Origin: Candidatus Sulfotelmatobacter kueseliae
Lineage (GTDB): Bacteria; Acidobacteriota; Terriglobia; Terriglobales; Acidobacteriaceae
DNA: 64,000 nt
NCBI GenBank assembly: GCA_900290255.1
Contig: OMOD01000125.1
Location: 1 to 64,000, forward strand
Direction: 5' to 3'
The translations under genes were made by a program, and so were the position numbers. The notes under the pieces are model-generated. The model saw only the letters and a list, made by a program, of their open reading frames with translations. It was not told where the DNA came from and did no database searches. Below, piece after piece: positions 44,424-51,574 of the stretch (the first letter of the stretch is position 1; the number at the start of each line of letters is the position of its first letter).

Positions 44424-46118
44424 TCAGATCGTTCCACATTCTTGACGCTGCCTGGTCTCGGCTTGAACTGTCGAACTTGCAGTCGACCACAGCATCGAAC
44501 GCCGCTTGTGGAACGCAGATTGACTGAGCAACAACGCTATTTGCGACGAACTATAGCGGTCCGCCGCCAGAAAGCTGCGCTTCTGCTCCGGCGTCGCGCG
44601 CTCAACGTCGAACATCCACAACCAACGGCGATAGGCCAGGTGCTCGGCCTCCGCGGGGCATACTCGCGCGTTCCACAGTGTGTGGTCTCGTTCCGGCAAC
44701 TCCGGCGTCCAGAGGTCGGATGCGCTTACACCGACGACCCGCATCCACTCCAACAGCGGTTTGCCGCAGAAGGTGCCGCCCGCTGCTGCCGTCTGCTTGT
44801 AGTTGTCGTCAACGCCACAGCATCGTACCAGCCAGATGGATTTTCCCTTTCGATCAGAGCCCGCCGACACATCCAGGCACGCCCCTGGCGACAGAGTAAG
44901 AGGCTCCAGCACGTCCAGCCCTACTGCCACATTGTCCCCTGCCAGGACGAGCGCGGCGCTTATACAGCAGCCTTCCACCCAAGCGTGATCTCCTGACACG
45001 CTCCCCTGGCCAATAACTTGGCTGCTGAGAACCAGCACAGACGTATCCGGAGGAGCAGATTGGTGGCCAGCCCGCAGAGCGATCCCGCTCGTGATAAGCT
45101 GCCGGGTTGTACCGAAATGAAGGAAGTCACAATCGCTGAGGACCTGCAGATGGACGTGAACACCACTCAAGGCCTCGAATAGCTCTTTTAGGATCGCGGC
45201 GTCAAGTTTCGACCCGCTTGCCCGCACACCCTCGCTGTAGCTGGTGAACGTGGCCTCCGCCCCCAGCGCGCAGCAAATCTCACGGTATAGGTCGAGGCCG
45301 TGGGTCATGAGAACATCCTGCATCCCGGCACGCCAACGAAGAGTCGGTCCGCCAGCGGCCGGCGTCAACTCAAAAAAGGCCCGCATCAACCTGATCGCGG
45401 TACCGGCATCCATGCTCATAACGCCAAGGTCCAGGATCGATTGGCCAGCCTGGTTCACAGCCCCGTTGTTGATCTGTGCATCCACCGAGGGTTTCTGCAG
45501 ATAGAGGCGAAGCAAACCTCCGCTGCCCGCACAGAACACACCATGGCGAGCCGCTTCTTCCGGCGAGGTGAACGATCCTAAAAGCGTCATGCCGGGAGCC
45601 GCGAGATCCAGATCTGAAACTTCGAACTGGAGGAGTGCGTCCCCGGAGGCAACTACAATTTGTCCTCCTCCCTGGGGGCCTTTCGGTAAAGCGAGAAGCG
45701 CTGGTATCAGCAAGTCGAAAAGCGTGACGGGAATTGGCGAGGTGCTTGAGGCAGGGACTGGAACAAAAATCTTCCCGCCGTGGGAGTATGCGGGCAAGCG
45801 CCGCGAATCGCCGCCGGCGTGAACCATGAGAATGCGCAGGCGGCGCAGTACCGAGCTCGCTTCTTCAAAATCGCCGATTCCACCCTGGGGCGCTTCACGC
45901 TGCAAAACTTCCGCCAAACAATGCAGCGTGCTTCCCGCGCTGCCAATCCGCTTGTCATCAATGTCCGCCACCACAAGGAAATGGCGGACTTGGGAAAGCT
46001 CGCCCGCTTCATGGCGCAGCCGGATCTGGTCTTCGTACGCCGCGGCTTGCCGCGCATTGGCGGCGGTGAGAATCAGATAATCCCATGACTGTGTCATCTT
46101 GGCGGACGAGCCTGACAT
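44424..46118 (-). CDS. Fucose-1-phosphate guanylyltransferase-like protein (FKP N-terminal half)
   Basis: The 564-residue protein resembles the nucleotidyltransferase half of bifunctional FKP and mammalian FPGT, which turn fucose 1-phosphate and GTP into GDP-L-fucose. Diagnostic parts are RIGSAGSTLHCLAEVLQ (residues about 57-73), ILMVHAGGDSRRLPAYSHGG with the following KIFVPVP (about 96-122), the nucleotide-binding loop of the family, and a C-terminal part with VIGQGSVSGDHAWVEGCCIS resembling a left-handed beta-helix. It lacks a kinase domain, which is supplied by the separate GHMP gene downstream. The start could equally be Met8 (46097); neither has a strong ribosome site. It follows the epimerase gene by nine bases. 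Together with the mutarotase and kinase this forms a GDP-fucose salvage block. Confidence 0.8.
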   Translation of the reverse strand: MSGSSAKMTQSWDYLILTAANARQAAAYEDQIRLRHEAGELSQVRHFLVVADIDDKRIGSAGSTLHCLAEVLQREAPQGGIGDFEEASSVLRRLRILMVHAGGDSRRLPAYSHGGKIFVPVPASSTSPIPVTLFDLLIPALLALPKGPQGGGQIVVASGDALLQFEVSDLDLAAPGMTLLGSFTSPEEAARHGVFCAGSGGLLRLYLQKPSVDAQINNGAVNQAGQSILDLGVMSMDAGTAIRLMRAFFELTPAAGGPTLRWRAGMQDVLMTHGLDLYREICCALGAEATFTSYSEGVRASGSKLDAAILKELFEALSGVHVHLQVLSDCDFLHFGTTRQLITSGIALRAGHQSAPPDTSVLVLSSQVIGQGSVSGDHAWVEGCCISAALVLAGDNVAVGLDVLEPLTLSPGACLDVSAGSDRKGKSIWLVRCCGVDDNYKQTAAAGGTFCGKPLLEWMRVVGVSASDLWTPELPERDHTLWNARVCPAEAEHLAYRRWLWMFDVERATPEQKRSFLAADRYSSSQIALLLSQSAFHKRRSMLWSTASSTVQAETRQRQECGTI

Positions 46119-46127
46119 CGACGTGCG

Positions 46128-47153
46128 CTACGTTTGTGACGCGGTGACGAATTCTCGGACAATGCCGGCCTGGCCGCTCTCGCGGGCCCGGTACTGGTCG
46201 TAGATCCAGGCGTACGTTTTCTCCAGCCCCTCTCGTAGAGGGATGCTTGGCTCCCAGTTAAGATATTTTTGAATCAGCGTGTTGTCGCTGTTGCGGCCGT
46301 TCACTCCCCGGGGAGCCTCCAAATCGTATTTGCGATTCAGCTGGATGCCGGCAATGTCCTCGACCAGGTCAACCAGCCGGTTGATGCTGACGGCTTCGGC
46401 CGAGCCGAGATTTATCGGCTCTGGAATGTTGGAATTCATGATCTTCTGCACGCCTTCGAGACAGTCATCGATGTACATGAAGCTCCGCGTTTGATTTCCG
46501 CTGCCCCAGATTTCGATCTCACGCTTGCCGCTTTCCTTGGCTTCGATGACTTTTCTGCAGATTGCCGCCGGCGCCTTCTCGCGCCCACCAAACCAAGTGC
46601 CCCACGGACCGTAAACGTTATGAAAGCGCGCCACACGTGTATACAAGCCGAAATCCTCGTGAAAATGCCGGCACATGCGCTCCGAGAAGAGTTTCTCCCA
46701 ACCGTAACCATCTTCGGCCAATGCGGGATACGCATCCTCTTCCCGCAGCAGGGGAGCCTCAAAAGACTTCTGCTTGTCGCCGTTGTAAACGCACGCCGAA
46801 GAAGAATAGAAATACCTGGCCACGCGGTATTTCACCGCCGCCTGCAACATGTGCGTATTGATGAGAACGGAAAGCATGCACAGGGCCTTGTTCTTCTCGA
46901 TGAACCCCATGCCGCCCATGTTCGCCGCCAAGTTGTAGACATCGCAGGCGTCCCGTACCGCCTTTTCGCAGTTCTCCTTGATATTCAGGTCCAAGGAGAG
47001 ATTTTCGACGTCATCGAAATGCTGATACCAATGGTCCAACGGTTTAACGTCGACTGCGCGAATGCGCTTGTAGTCCTGTTGGCGAAGCGAGGCAACCAGT
47101 GCTCCCGCTATGAAACCGCCCGCCCCGGTAACAACTACCAACTCCTCATGCAT
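46128..47153 (-). CDS. GDP-mannose 3,5-epimerase-like NAD-dependent epimerase
   Basis: The 341-residue protein is an extended SDR sugar epimerase. The Rossmann motif VTGAGGFIAGALV binds NAD; the active site has SSSACVYN and YGWEKLFSE (Tyr and Lys of the YxxxK motif), and the segment NLAANMGGMGFIEKNKALCM closely follows the GDP-mannose 3,5-epimerase pattern. Plant enzymes of that type make GDP-L-galactose and GDP-L-gulose from GDP-D-mannose. The later HNVYGPWGTWFGGREKAPAA is also shared. The start has GGAG seven bases upstream. It is the first gene of a four-gene run ending with the kinase, so it may supply a second GDP-L-sugar for glycan building. Other NDP-sugar epimerases cannot be excluded. 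Confidence 0.8.
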   Translation of the reverse strand: MHEELVVVTGAGGFIAGALVASLRQQDYKRIRAVDVKPLDHWYQHFDDVENLSLDLNIKENCEKAVRDACDVYNLAANMGGMGFIEKNKALCMLSVLINTHMLQAAVKYRVARYFYSSSACVYNGDKQKSFEAPLLREEDAYPALAEDGYGWEKLFSERMCRHFHEDFGLYTRVARFHNVYGPWGTWFGGREKAPAAICRKVIEAKESGKREIEIWGSGNQTRSFMYIDDCLEGVQKIMNSNIPEPINLGSAEAVSINRLVDLVEDIAGIQLNRKYDLEAPRGVNGRNSDNTLIQKYLNWEPSIPLREGLEKTYAWIYDQYRARESGQAGIVREFVTASQT

Positions 47154-47549
47154 GTCATTTCTCCAATAATCGATGCGACGCGGCTTCTTGGCATCGAGCT
47201 TGAGCGCTACAATTATCCTCCACAGACCTGAGCGCCCCTCTCAGGCTTCTGGGGTTCGGGTCCATGCCGTAGTCTTAGCCGCGCTTGCTCAATCTTATTC
47301 GATACAGTAAACGATTGCTACATGAAATTTTCGGCTCAGCCCCTATTTTTTCTTTTTTTCGCTGCCTGGGTCCAGTGGCTCGGGGCAGAGCCGGGACTGC
47401 CGCAAGGCGAGTCCCGAAACCATTCACCGCCGTACTGTCATCCACTTTTTTCAGGACACCTTGTCTTTTGTGCCTGCCAGCAGCAGGTCGAACAAGTCAT
47501 CGGCTGGCAAGGCACAAGCCGGGTATCAGCGCACAGGGGCGCTGATTCT
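47154..47549. other. Intergenic region upstream of the GDP-sugar operon
   Basis: In 396 bases I see a weak match to the 22-bp operator (47305-47326) about 150 bases before the epimerase start. The A/T-rich stretch 47339-47360 follows. A plus-strand reading frame beginning at 47322 starts like a signal peptide but runs antisense into the LacI gene and is not supported. Confidence 0.35.
47305..47326. promoter_or_regulatory. Weak sixth match to the 22-bp operator motif
   Basis: The minus-strand sequence AGCAATCGTTTACTG matches the right arm of the motif (ANCG-MTTAM) but the left arm is poor. If real it would tie the GDP-sugar operon to the same LacI regulators. Confidence 0.25.
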
Positions 47550-48608
47550 CTATTCCGACGTAGTGCGGGTTGTTTCCGGAGGAAGGCGCGCCTTGTCGGT
47601 TCTAGCAGTGGAAGCGCGGACCACAAGCGATGGATCCAGTATGATGCGCCTCCTGCGGGGAGGTGTTTTCGCCGCAATGATGCTCAGAGCAAGGCGGGCG
47701 GATCTTTCCCCTATCTGCTGACTTTGCTGGTCAATGCTAGAGAGTGGGACACGCAGCGAGTCATCGTAGTGAAGATTGCCGCAGCCAATGATTGCAATGT
47801 CCCTGGGTACATTTAATCCTGCTTCTAGAGTTGTGTCGATAGCTCCCATTGCCATCGGGTCGTTATAACAAAATACGCCGTCGGGCGGAGGTTGTACGCT
47901 CAACAGGCGCCTCATGCCTTCCGCTCCTTGCTGGCGGCTCTGGACATCGGCCGTCCGCTCAGCGACAACGTATTCGGCATGAAACTGCATGCCGTGCTGC
48001 GCCAGAGATTTCTTGTACCCTTCAAAGCGTCGAATGCCAGGGCTAATTTCCGGGCCGCGAATGTGAGCGATGCGCTCACACCCCACTGCAATCAGATGGT
48101 CGGTTGCGAGGATGCCGGCAGCCTCGTCGTCGATGCCAACAAAGCTAGCCGGGAAACCCACAAACTCCCTGTCGATTAAAATATAGGGCGTGACTTGGTT
48201 CTCAACGCGGTGGGGCGGCTCACCTGTCTTACGCGAAGACGCGATGATCAGGGCATCGAGCTGCCGCCCCAATAAATGATCGATTTGTTGCTCTTCCAGT
48301 TCCGGGTCCTCTTCCGAAGACGAGATGATGAGCGAGTATCCCTTCTTTCTCAACGCAGTTGAGAGCGCCTTCGCGACCTCGGCGAAGAAGGGGTGCAAAA
48401 GGTCAGGCACGACCAAGCCTATCAGGTAACTACGCCCGGTCACCAAGCTGCGTGCTGCCAGATTAGGACGGTAGTTCAGCTCCTTAACGCGCGCTAGCAC
48501 TCGTTCCCGGGTTTCGTCCCCGATATCGTCGTGATGGCGCAAAACTTTGGAGATAGTCACCACGGACAGACCCAGATCCTTGGCGATGTCCTTCAATCGA
48601 ACGGTCAT
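47550..48608 (-). CDS. LacI family transcriptional regulator (paralogue of 32343-33365)
   Basis: This 352-residue regulator has a helix-turn-helix LKDIAKDLGLSVVTISKVLR, hinge NLAARSLVTGRSYLIGLVVP and a PurR/GalR-type sugar-binding domain. Identity with the regulator at 32343 is high throughout, including DLLHPFFAEVAKALS and YDDSLRVPLSSIDQ against YDDLLRIPLTSIDQ. The near-identical recognition helix means both could bind the 22-bp motif, a copy of which lies 13-34 bases upstream of this gene (48621-48642), suggesting autoregulation. It adjoins the GDP-sugar operon and the scar region upstream of the Tat-exported gene. The ligand is unknown and may differ from that of its paralogue. Confidence 0.92.
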   Translation of the reverse strand: MTVRLKDIAKDLGLSVVTISKVLRHHDDIGDETRERVLARVKELNYRPNLAARSLVTGRSYLIGLVVPDLLHPFFAEVAKALSTALRKKGYSLIISSSEEDPELEEQQIDHLLGRQLDALIIASSRKTGEPPHRVENQVTPYILIDREFVGFPASFVGIDDEAAGILATDHLIAVGCERIAHIRGPEISPGIRRFEGYKKSLAQHGMQFHAEYVVAERTADVQSRQQGAEGMRRLLSVQPPPDGVFCYNDPMAMGAIDTTLEAGLNVPRDIAIIGCGNLHYDDSLRVPLSSIDQQSQQIGERSARLALSIIAAKTPPRRRRIILDPSLVVRASTARTDKARLPPETTRTTSE

Positions 48609-48620
48609 ACACTGAGTTTA

Positions 48621-48642
48621 GTCATTAAAGTTAACGCCTGCA
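48621..48642. promoter_or_regulatory. 22-bp operator motif, copy B4 (LacI autoregulation)
   Basis: On the plus strand it reads GTCATTAAAG, then TT, then AACGCCTGCA, keeping the core TAAAG-N2-A-N-CG of the family but degenerate at the outer ends. It lies just upstream of the minus-strand LacI start. Confidence 0.4.
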
Positions 48643-48729
48643 ATGGCCGGTAATGGTGTGCGCATCAACGCGGTCCAGCCGGGGCATATTGCCGAGATGT
48701 CCGCGCTTTCGGATCGCCTGGTGCAGGGC
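48643..48729 (+). pseudogene. Possible short-chain dehydrogenase fragment
   Basis: A plus-strand frame reads MAGNGVRINAVQPGHIAEMS and continues ALSDRLV. It resembles the N-A-V-x-P-G block found after the active site of short-chain dehydrogenases. Nothing homologous follows. It is very short, so chance resemblance is quite possible. Confidence 0.2.
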
Positions 48730-48775
48730 AGACTGTGCCTCTGCTGCCGATTTACAGGTGATCACCCGGTAAGTC

Positions 48776-48850
48776 GCCTCAGGGAGTCTTACCCCGAGGC
48801 GCCCGCAGAACTGTGCGTGAGCCTCTCGACTCATACAGTTCCCATCAGGG
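48776..48850 (-). mobile_element. Remnant of a group II intron 3' end (domains V and VI)
   Basis: On the minus strand 48841-48808 folds as a 34-base domain V-like hairpin: GAACTGTATGAGTC, a GAGA tetraloop, then GGCTCACGCACAGTTC with a two-base bulge. The length, tetraloop and bulge match group II intron domain V. The catalytic AGC triad reads AAC here. It is followed by GCCTCGGGGTAAGACTCCCTGAGGC (split as GCCTCGGGG, TAAGA, CTCCCTGAGGC; 48800-48776), a domain VI-like hairpin, and then GACTTACC. No intron-encoded reverse transcriptase lies upstream, so only the 3' end remains. Confidence 0.6.
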
Positions 48851-48883
48851 AGCCTTCGTTTCGGTTCGGTATCCTTATTGTGA

Positions 48884-48911
48884 TTGACAGTGCTCTTCTG
48901 AGTGTGATAGT
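48884..48911 (+). promoter_or_regulatory. Promoter upstream of the broken TonB stub
   Basis: TTGACA (48884-48889) is followed after 16 bases by GATAGT (48906-48911). The 22-bp operator starts 12 bases later. The arrangement is the same as at the intact TonB receptor gene (31014-31041 with 30980-31001). Confidence 0.55.
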
Positions 48912-48922
48912 TATCCACCCTT

Positions 48923-48944
48923 AACGCTAACGCAAGCGATTACG
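48923..48944. promoter_or_regulatory. 22-bp operator motif, copy B5 (upstream of the TonB stub and the six-hairpin gene)
   Basis: On the plus strand it reads AACGCTAACG, then CA, then AGCGATTACG. It differs from the phosphoesterase site at only four positions. Confidence 0.65.
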
Positions 48945-48950
48945 TAGCGA

Positions 48951-49069
48951 GGCTCTATTGCTTACTGCTTCACTTTTCGCCCAGAACCGCAACACGGGCG
49001 AGATTCGGGGCACAGTTACCGATTCCAGTGGAGCCCCGAGTAACCGGTGCTAAAGTTGTCGTCACAGAG
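48951..49069 (+). pseudogene. 5' stub of a TonB-dependent receptor gene, frameshifted
   Basis: In one plus-strand frame this stretch reads LLLTASLFAQNRNTGEIRG, continuing TVTDSSGAP. It matches the start of the intact receptor at 30894 (SLFAQNRNTGEIRGTITDSS). After the Pro codon an extra base (CCGAGTAACC for CCGGTAACC) shifts the frame and gives a stop; skipping it restores VTGAKVVVTE, again family-like. The receptor then ends and the six-hairpin gene begins 11 bases later. The signal peptide start is also missing or altered. It is a remnant whose promoter and operator survive. Confidence 0.7.
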
Positions 49070-49080
49070 TTCGAGTATCT

Positions 49081-51420
49081 ATGAATCAGGAAGTGTCGCG
49101 AAGAGATTTCTTTGGCTTGTCCTTTGGCGGAATAACACTGCTGGCGGGGGCTCTACAGCCTTCGGGAGCGATGGCCGCAGCCTCTCGCGAGAGTTCTGCG
49201 AACGGGGTTCAGGTTCGGCTGGCACGCTACGATCGTAACCAGCTCATCGACCAAGCTACGTGGCCTCTGGCGGGGAACGGGTCTGGTCCGCTCTCGCTCA
49301 AGTTCGCCGGCGCCGAATGGGTTTGCGATTACAAGGTGGCACCGGTGCCGGACCGGCCGGACGCCATCGATTTGGTGCTGAATTTCAAAGTGGGTCAAGG
49401 ATCGCCGAAGAATCACAGCGTTGGCGTCGTGCTCACCGTGGATCGCTGGTCAACCGACAACTATGTCTTGATTCCTGCCGCATTGTACAACGGCAACCGG
49501 TTTGAATCACGGCATCTGGACTATCCCCCGCTCCTGACCGATCCCAGAGACATCGGTCCGAATGTGCCGACGATTATCTCCGACGTGCCACGGCTCAACC
49601 TTGCTGCGGGTCCTTCGAAAGTTCAGCTCCTAAGCGGGGATATGTCCACACCTGCGATCGGATTTTATGCTCCCGATTCTAAGCACGGCGTCTGGTTGCT
49701 CACGGATCAGAGTACGCGCTTGGGCGACACCGGACTGGGCATTGAAGAGAGTTCCAGCCGCGATCACGCTTCCATCACCCTGACCGCACCTCATGTCAGG
49801 GAAAAGTACAAGTATCATCTGTGCACCACAAAACAGCCTTCGGATGACCGAGGGTCCGATTTTCAGCCTGGTGACGAAGTCCGCCTCCGTTGTCGAATCT
49901 ATTCGTTTCCTTGTGCGAAGATTCAAGACCTGTTTGACCGCTTTGTCGAGATCCGCAAGGATTTGTCGGGCAGTGTCAAGCTTTATCACCAGTTACCATT
50001 TTCCGCCGCCTGGAAGATTCAAGAAGAGAAGTACCGCTACAACTGGGTGGATGACCCTGGCTACTATGCCGTGGGCATGCGGACGGACCGATATGAGGAC
50101 TGGCAGCCGGGCTGGACGGGCGGACTCATGGCTACCTACCCGCTCTTGATTGAGGGGGATGACATCTCCCGCGAACGTGTGTTCAAGAGTTTTGATTTCG
50201 TGTTTTCATCCGGTACAGGGACCTCCGGTTATCTTCGCGGTGTCGAACATGAAGGGAAGTGGTACAGCGACGGATTTGAGAAGCCCCACGCAACGAAGTG
50301 GGTCATGACGCGCAAGAGCGCTGATTCGCTTTATTTCATGGTGAAGCAGTTCCTGCTCCTGGATGGGCAATCCGACGGCCCGAAGCCCTCGCCCGCGTGG
50401 ATGGAAGGAACTCGCCGGTGCGCGGATGCGTTTGCGCGGACATGGACCAAGTTCGGGCAGTTCGGTCAGTTCGTGGACATCGATACCGGGGATGTAATCG
50501 TCGGCGGTTCCACCGCTGCTGGCATTGCTCCGGCTGGTTTGGCGCTCGCTTCGGGGTACTTCAAGGAAGCAGAGTACCTGCGCGTAGCGGCCGCCGCCGC
50601 CGATTCCTACTACGAGCATTACGTAAGCCGAGGGCTATCTACAGGTGGGCCTGGCGAAGCCTGCCAGTGTCCGGACAGCGAATCCTCTTTCGGCTTACTC
50701 GAATCGTTTGTGGTCTTATATGAGGTCTCGGGCGAGCAGAAGTGGCTGCGACGTGCCACGGAAATGGCGCATCAGTGCGCGACCTGGATGGTTTCCTATG
50801 ATTTCGAATTTCCACCGCAGTCGCTCTTTGGCAGGCTGAACATGCATTCCGCCGGCGCCGTCTTTGCCAACGCCCAGAACAAGCATGGTGCTCCGGGGAT
50901 TTGCACTCTTTCCGGAAACTCGCTTTTTAAGCTGTATCGGTACACCGGCCGTAAACTCTACCTGGAAATGATCCAGGAATTGGCCCACAACCTGACACAG
51001 TATCTTTCGCGTTCGGATCGTCCCATCGGGAAGATGCCAGCGGGTTGGATCAATGAGCGCGTGCAGTTGAGCGACTGGCTCGAGCCGATTGGTGAGATTT
51101 TCTATCAGTCTACATGGCCTGAGGTCTCAAACATGTTGACCTACGTCGAGGTTCCCGGCCTCTATGTGCAACCGGATACCGGTTTTTTCTGTGCCATCGA
51201 CCACATTGATGTTGCGCTTTGCGAGCAAAAGGGAAAAGAACTCATCCTGACGCTCACCAATCCCACTTCCTTTGATGCTTCCGTGAAAGTCATGTGTGAA
51301 GACTCCACGGAGGCAAAGCGGATTCTGGGGCAGAATTACCTGGTTGATTGTCCGCGAATCGATCTTCGGGCTGGGGCCAGCCGGACCGTAACCTTTCCCC
51401 GTAAAGCCAGGTCGTTGTGA
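49081..51420 (+). CDS. Tat-exported protein with six-hairpin (alpha/alpha toroid) architecture
   Basis: The 779-residue protein begins with a twin-arginine signal (VSRRDFFGLSFGGITLLAGA), so it is exported folded. Residues about 45-330 are beta-rich. Residues about 340-690 have alternating helices with GYYAVGMRTDRYEDWQPGWT, SADSLYFMVKQFLLLDG, PGEACQCPDSESSFGLLESF and LFKLYRYTGRKLYLEMIQEL, the pattern of (alpha/alpha)6 glycan-active enzymes; a short beta tail follows. I do not recognise a named family or catalytic pair. No clear ribosome site precedes the ATG. It lies directly after a broken TonB receptor start and appears to have inherited that receptor's promoter and LacI-type operator. Polysaccharide lyase or hydrolase activity is the likeliest role. 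Confidence 0.75.
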   Translation: MNQEVSRRDFFGLSFGGITLLAGALQPSGAMAAASRESSANGVQVRLARYDRNQLIDQATWPLAGNGSGPLSLKFAGAEWVCDYKVAPVPDRPDAIDLVLNFKVGQGSPKNHSVGVVLTVDRWSTDNYVLIPAALYNGNRFESRHLDYPPLLTDPRDIGPNVPTIISDVPRLNLAAGPSKVQLLSGDMSTPAIGFYAPDSKHGVWLLTDQSTRLGDTGLGIEESSSRDHASITLTAPHVREKYKYHLCTTKQPSDDRGSDFQPGDEVRLRCRIYSFPCAKIQDLFDRFVEIRKDLSGSVKLYHQLPFSAAWKIQEEKYRYNWVDDPGYYAVGMRTDRYEDWQPGWTGGLMATYPLLIEGDDISRERVFKSFDFVFSSGTGTSGYLRGVEHEGKWYSDGFEKPHATKWVMTRKSADSLYFMVKQFLLLDGQSDGPKPSPAWMEGTRRCADAFARTWTKFGQFGQFVDIDTGDVIVGGSTAAGIAPAGLALASGYFKEAEYLRVAAAAADSYYEHYVSRGLSTGGPGEACQCPDSESSFGLLESFVVLYEVSGEQKWLRRATEMAHQCATWMVSYDFEFPPQSLFGRLNMHSAGAVFANAQNKHGAPGICTLSGNSLFKLYRYTGRKLYLEMIQELAHNLTQYLSRSDRPIGKMPAGWINERVQLSDWLEPIGEIFYQSTWPEVSNMLTYVEVPGLYVQPDTGFFCAIDHIDVALCEQKGKELILTLTNPTSFDASVKVMCEDSTEAKRILGQNYLVDCPRIDLRAGASRTVTFPRKARSL

Positions 51421-51574
51421 GAATCTACATCACAGATCCTGCCTAGTGGGTTTCTTGGAAGTCGGGGTGGCGAGGGCACCGCAGGCGGGCCCGCAGTTCG
51501 GCCTCGCGGTATGGAGGCTCTCCCAAGCAGAGCGATAACTCATTCACTGAACGCAAGTTCGAAAGGTTGTGGGT

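Larger units (their letters stand above)
48609..49080. other. Scar region: operator, intron remnant, promoter and TonB stub
   Basis: In 472 bases without an intact gene there are, in order: a 22-bp operator for the LacI gene; a possible dehydrogenase fragment; a group II intron 3' remnant on the minus strand; a TTGACA promoter and a 22-bp operator on the plus strand; and a broken TonB receptor start. Each is listed separately. The mixture points to insertion and deletion between the LacI gene and the six-hairpin gene. Confidence 0.65.

Noticed and set aside
47322-47816. Plus-strand frame of 164 codons starting MKFSAQPLFFLFFAAWVQWL, which looks like a signal peptide
   Set aside because: It has no ribosome site, its second half runs antisense through the LacI gene and the sequence after the hydrophobic start resembles nothing. 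It may be a degenerate remnant but is not supported as a gene.
48631-48918. Minus-strand 95-codon frame with SREAHAQFCGRLGVRLPEAT
   Set aside because: The frame runs through the intron domain V and VI hairpins; this wording is the known false translation of group II intron 3' ends, so I treat it as RNA structure.
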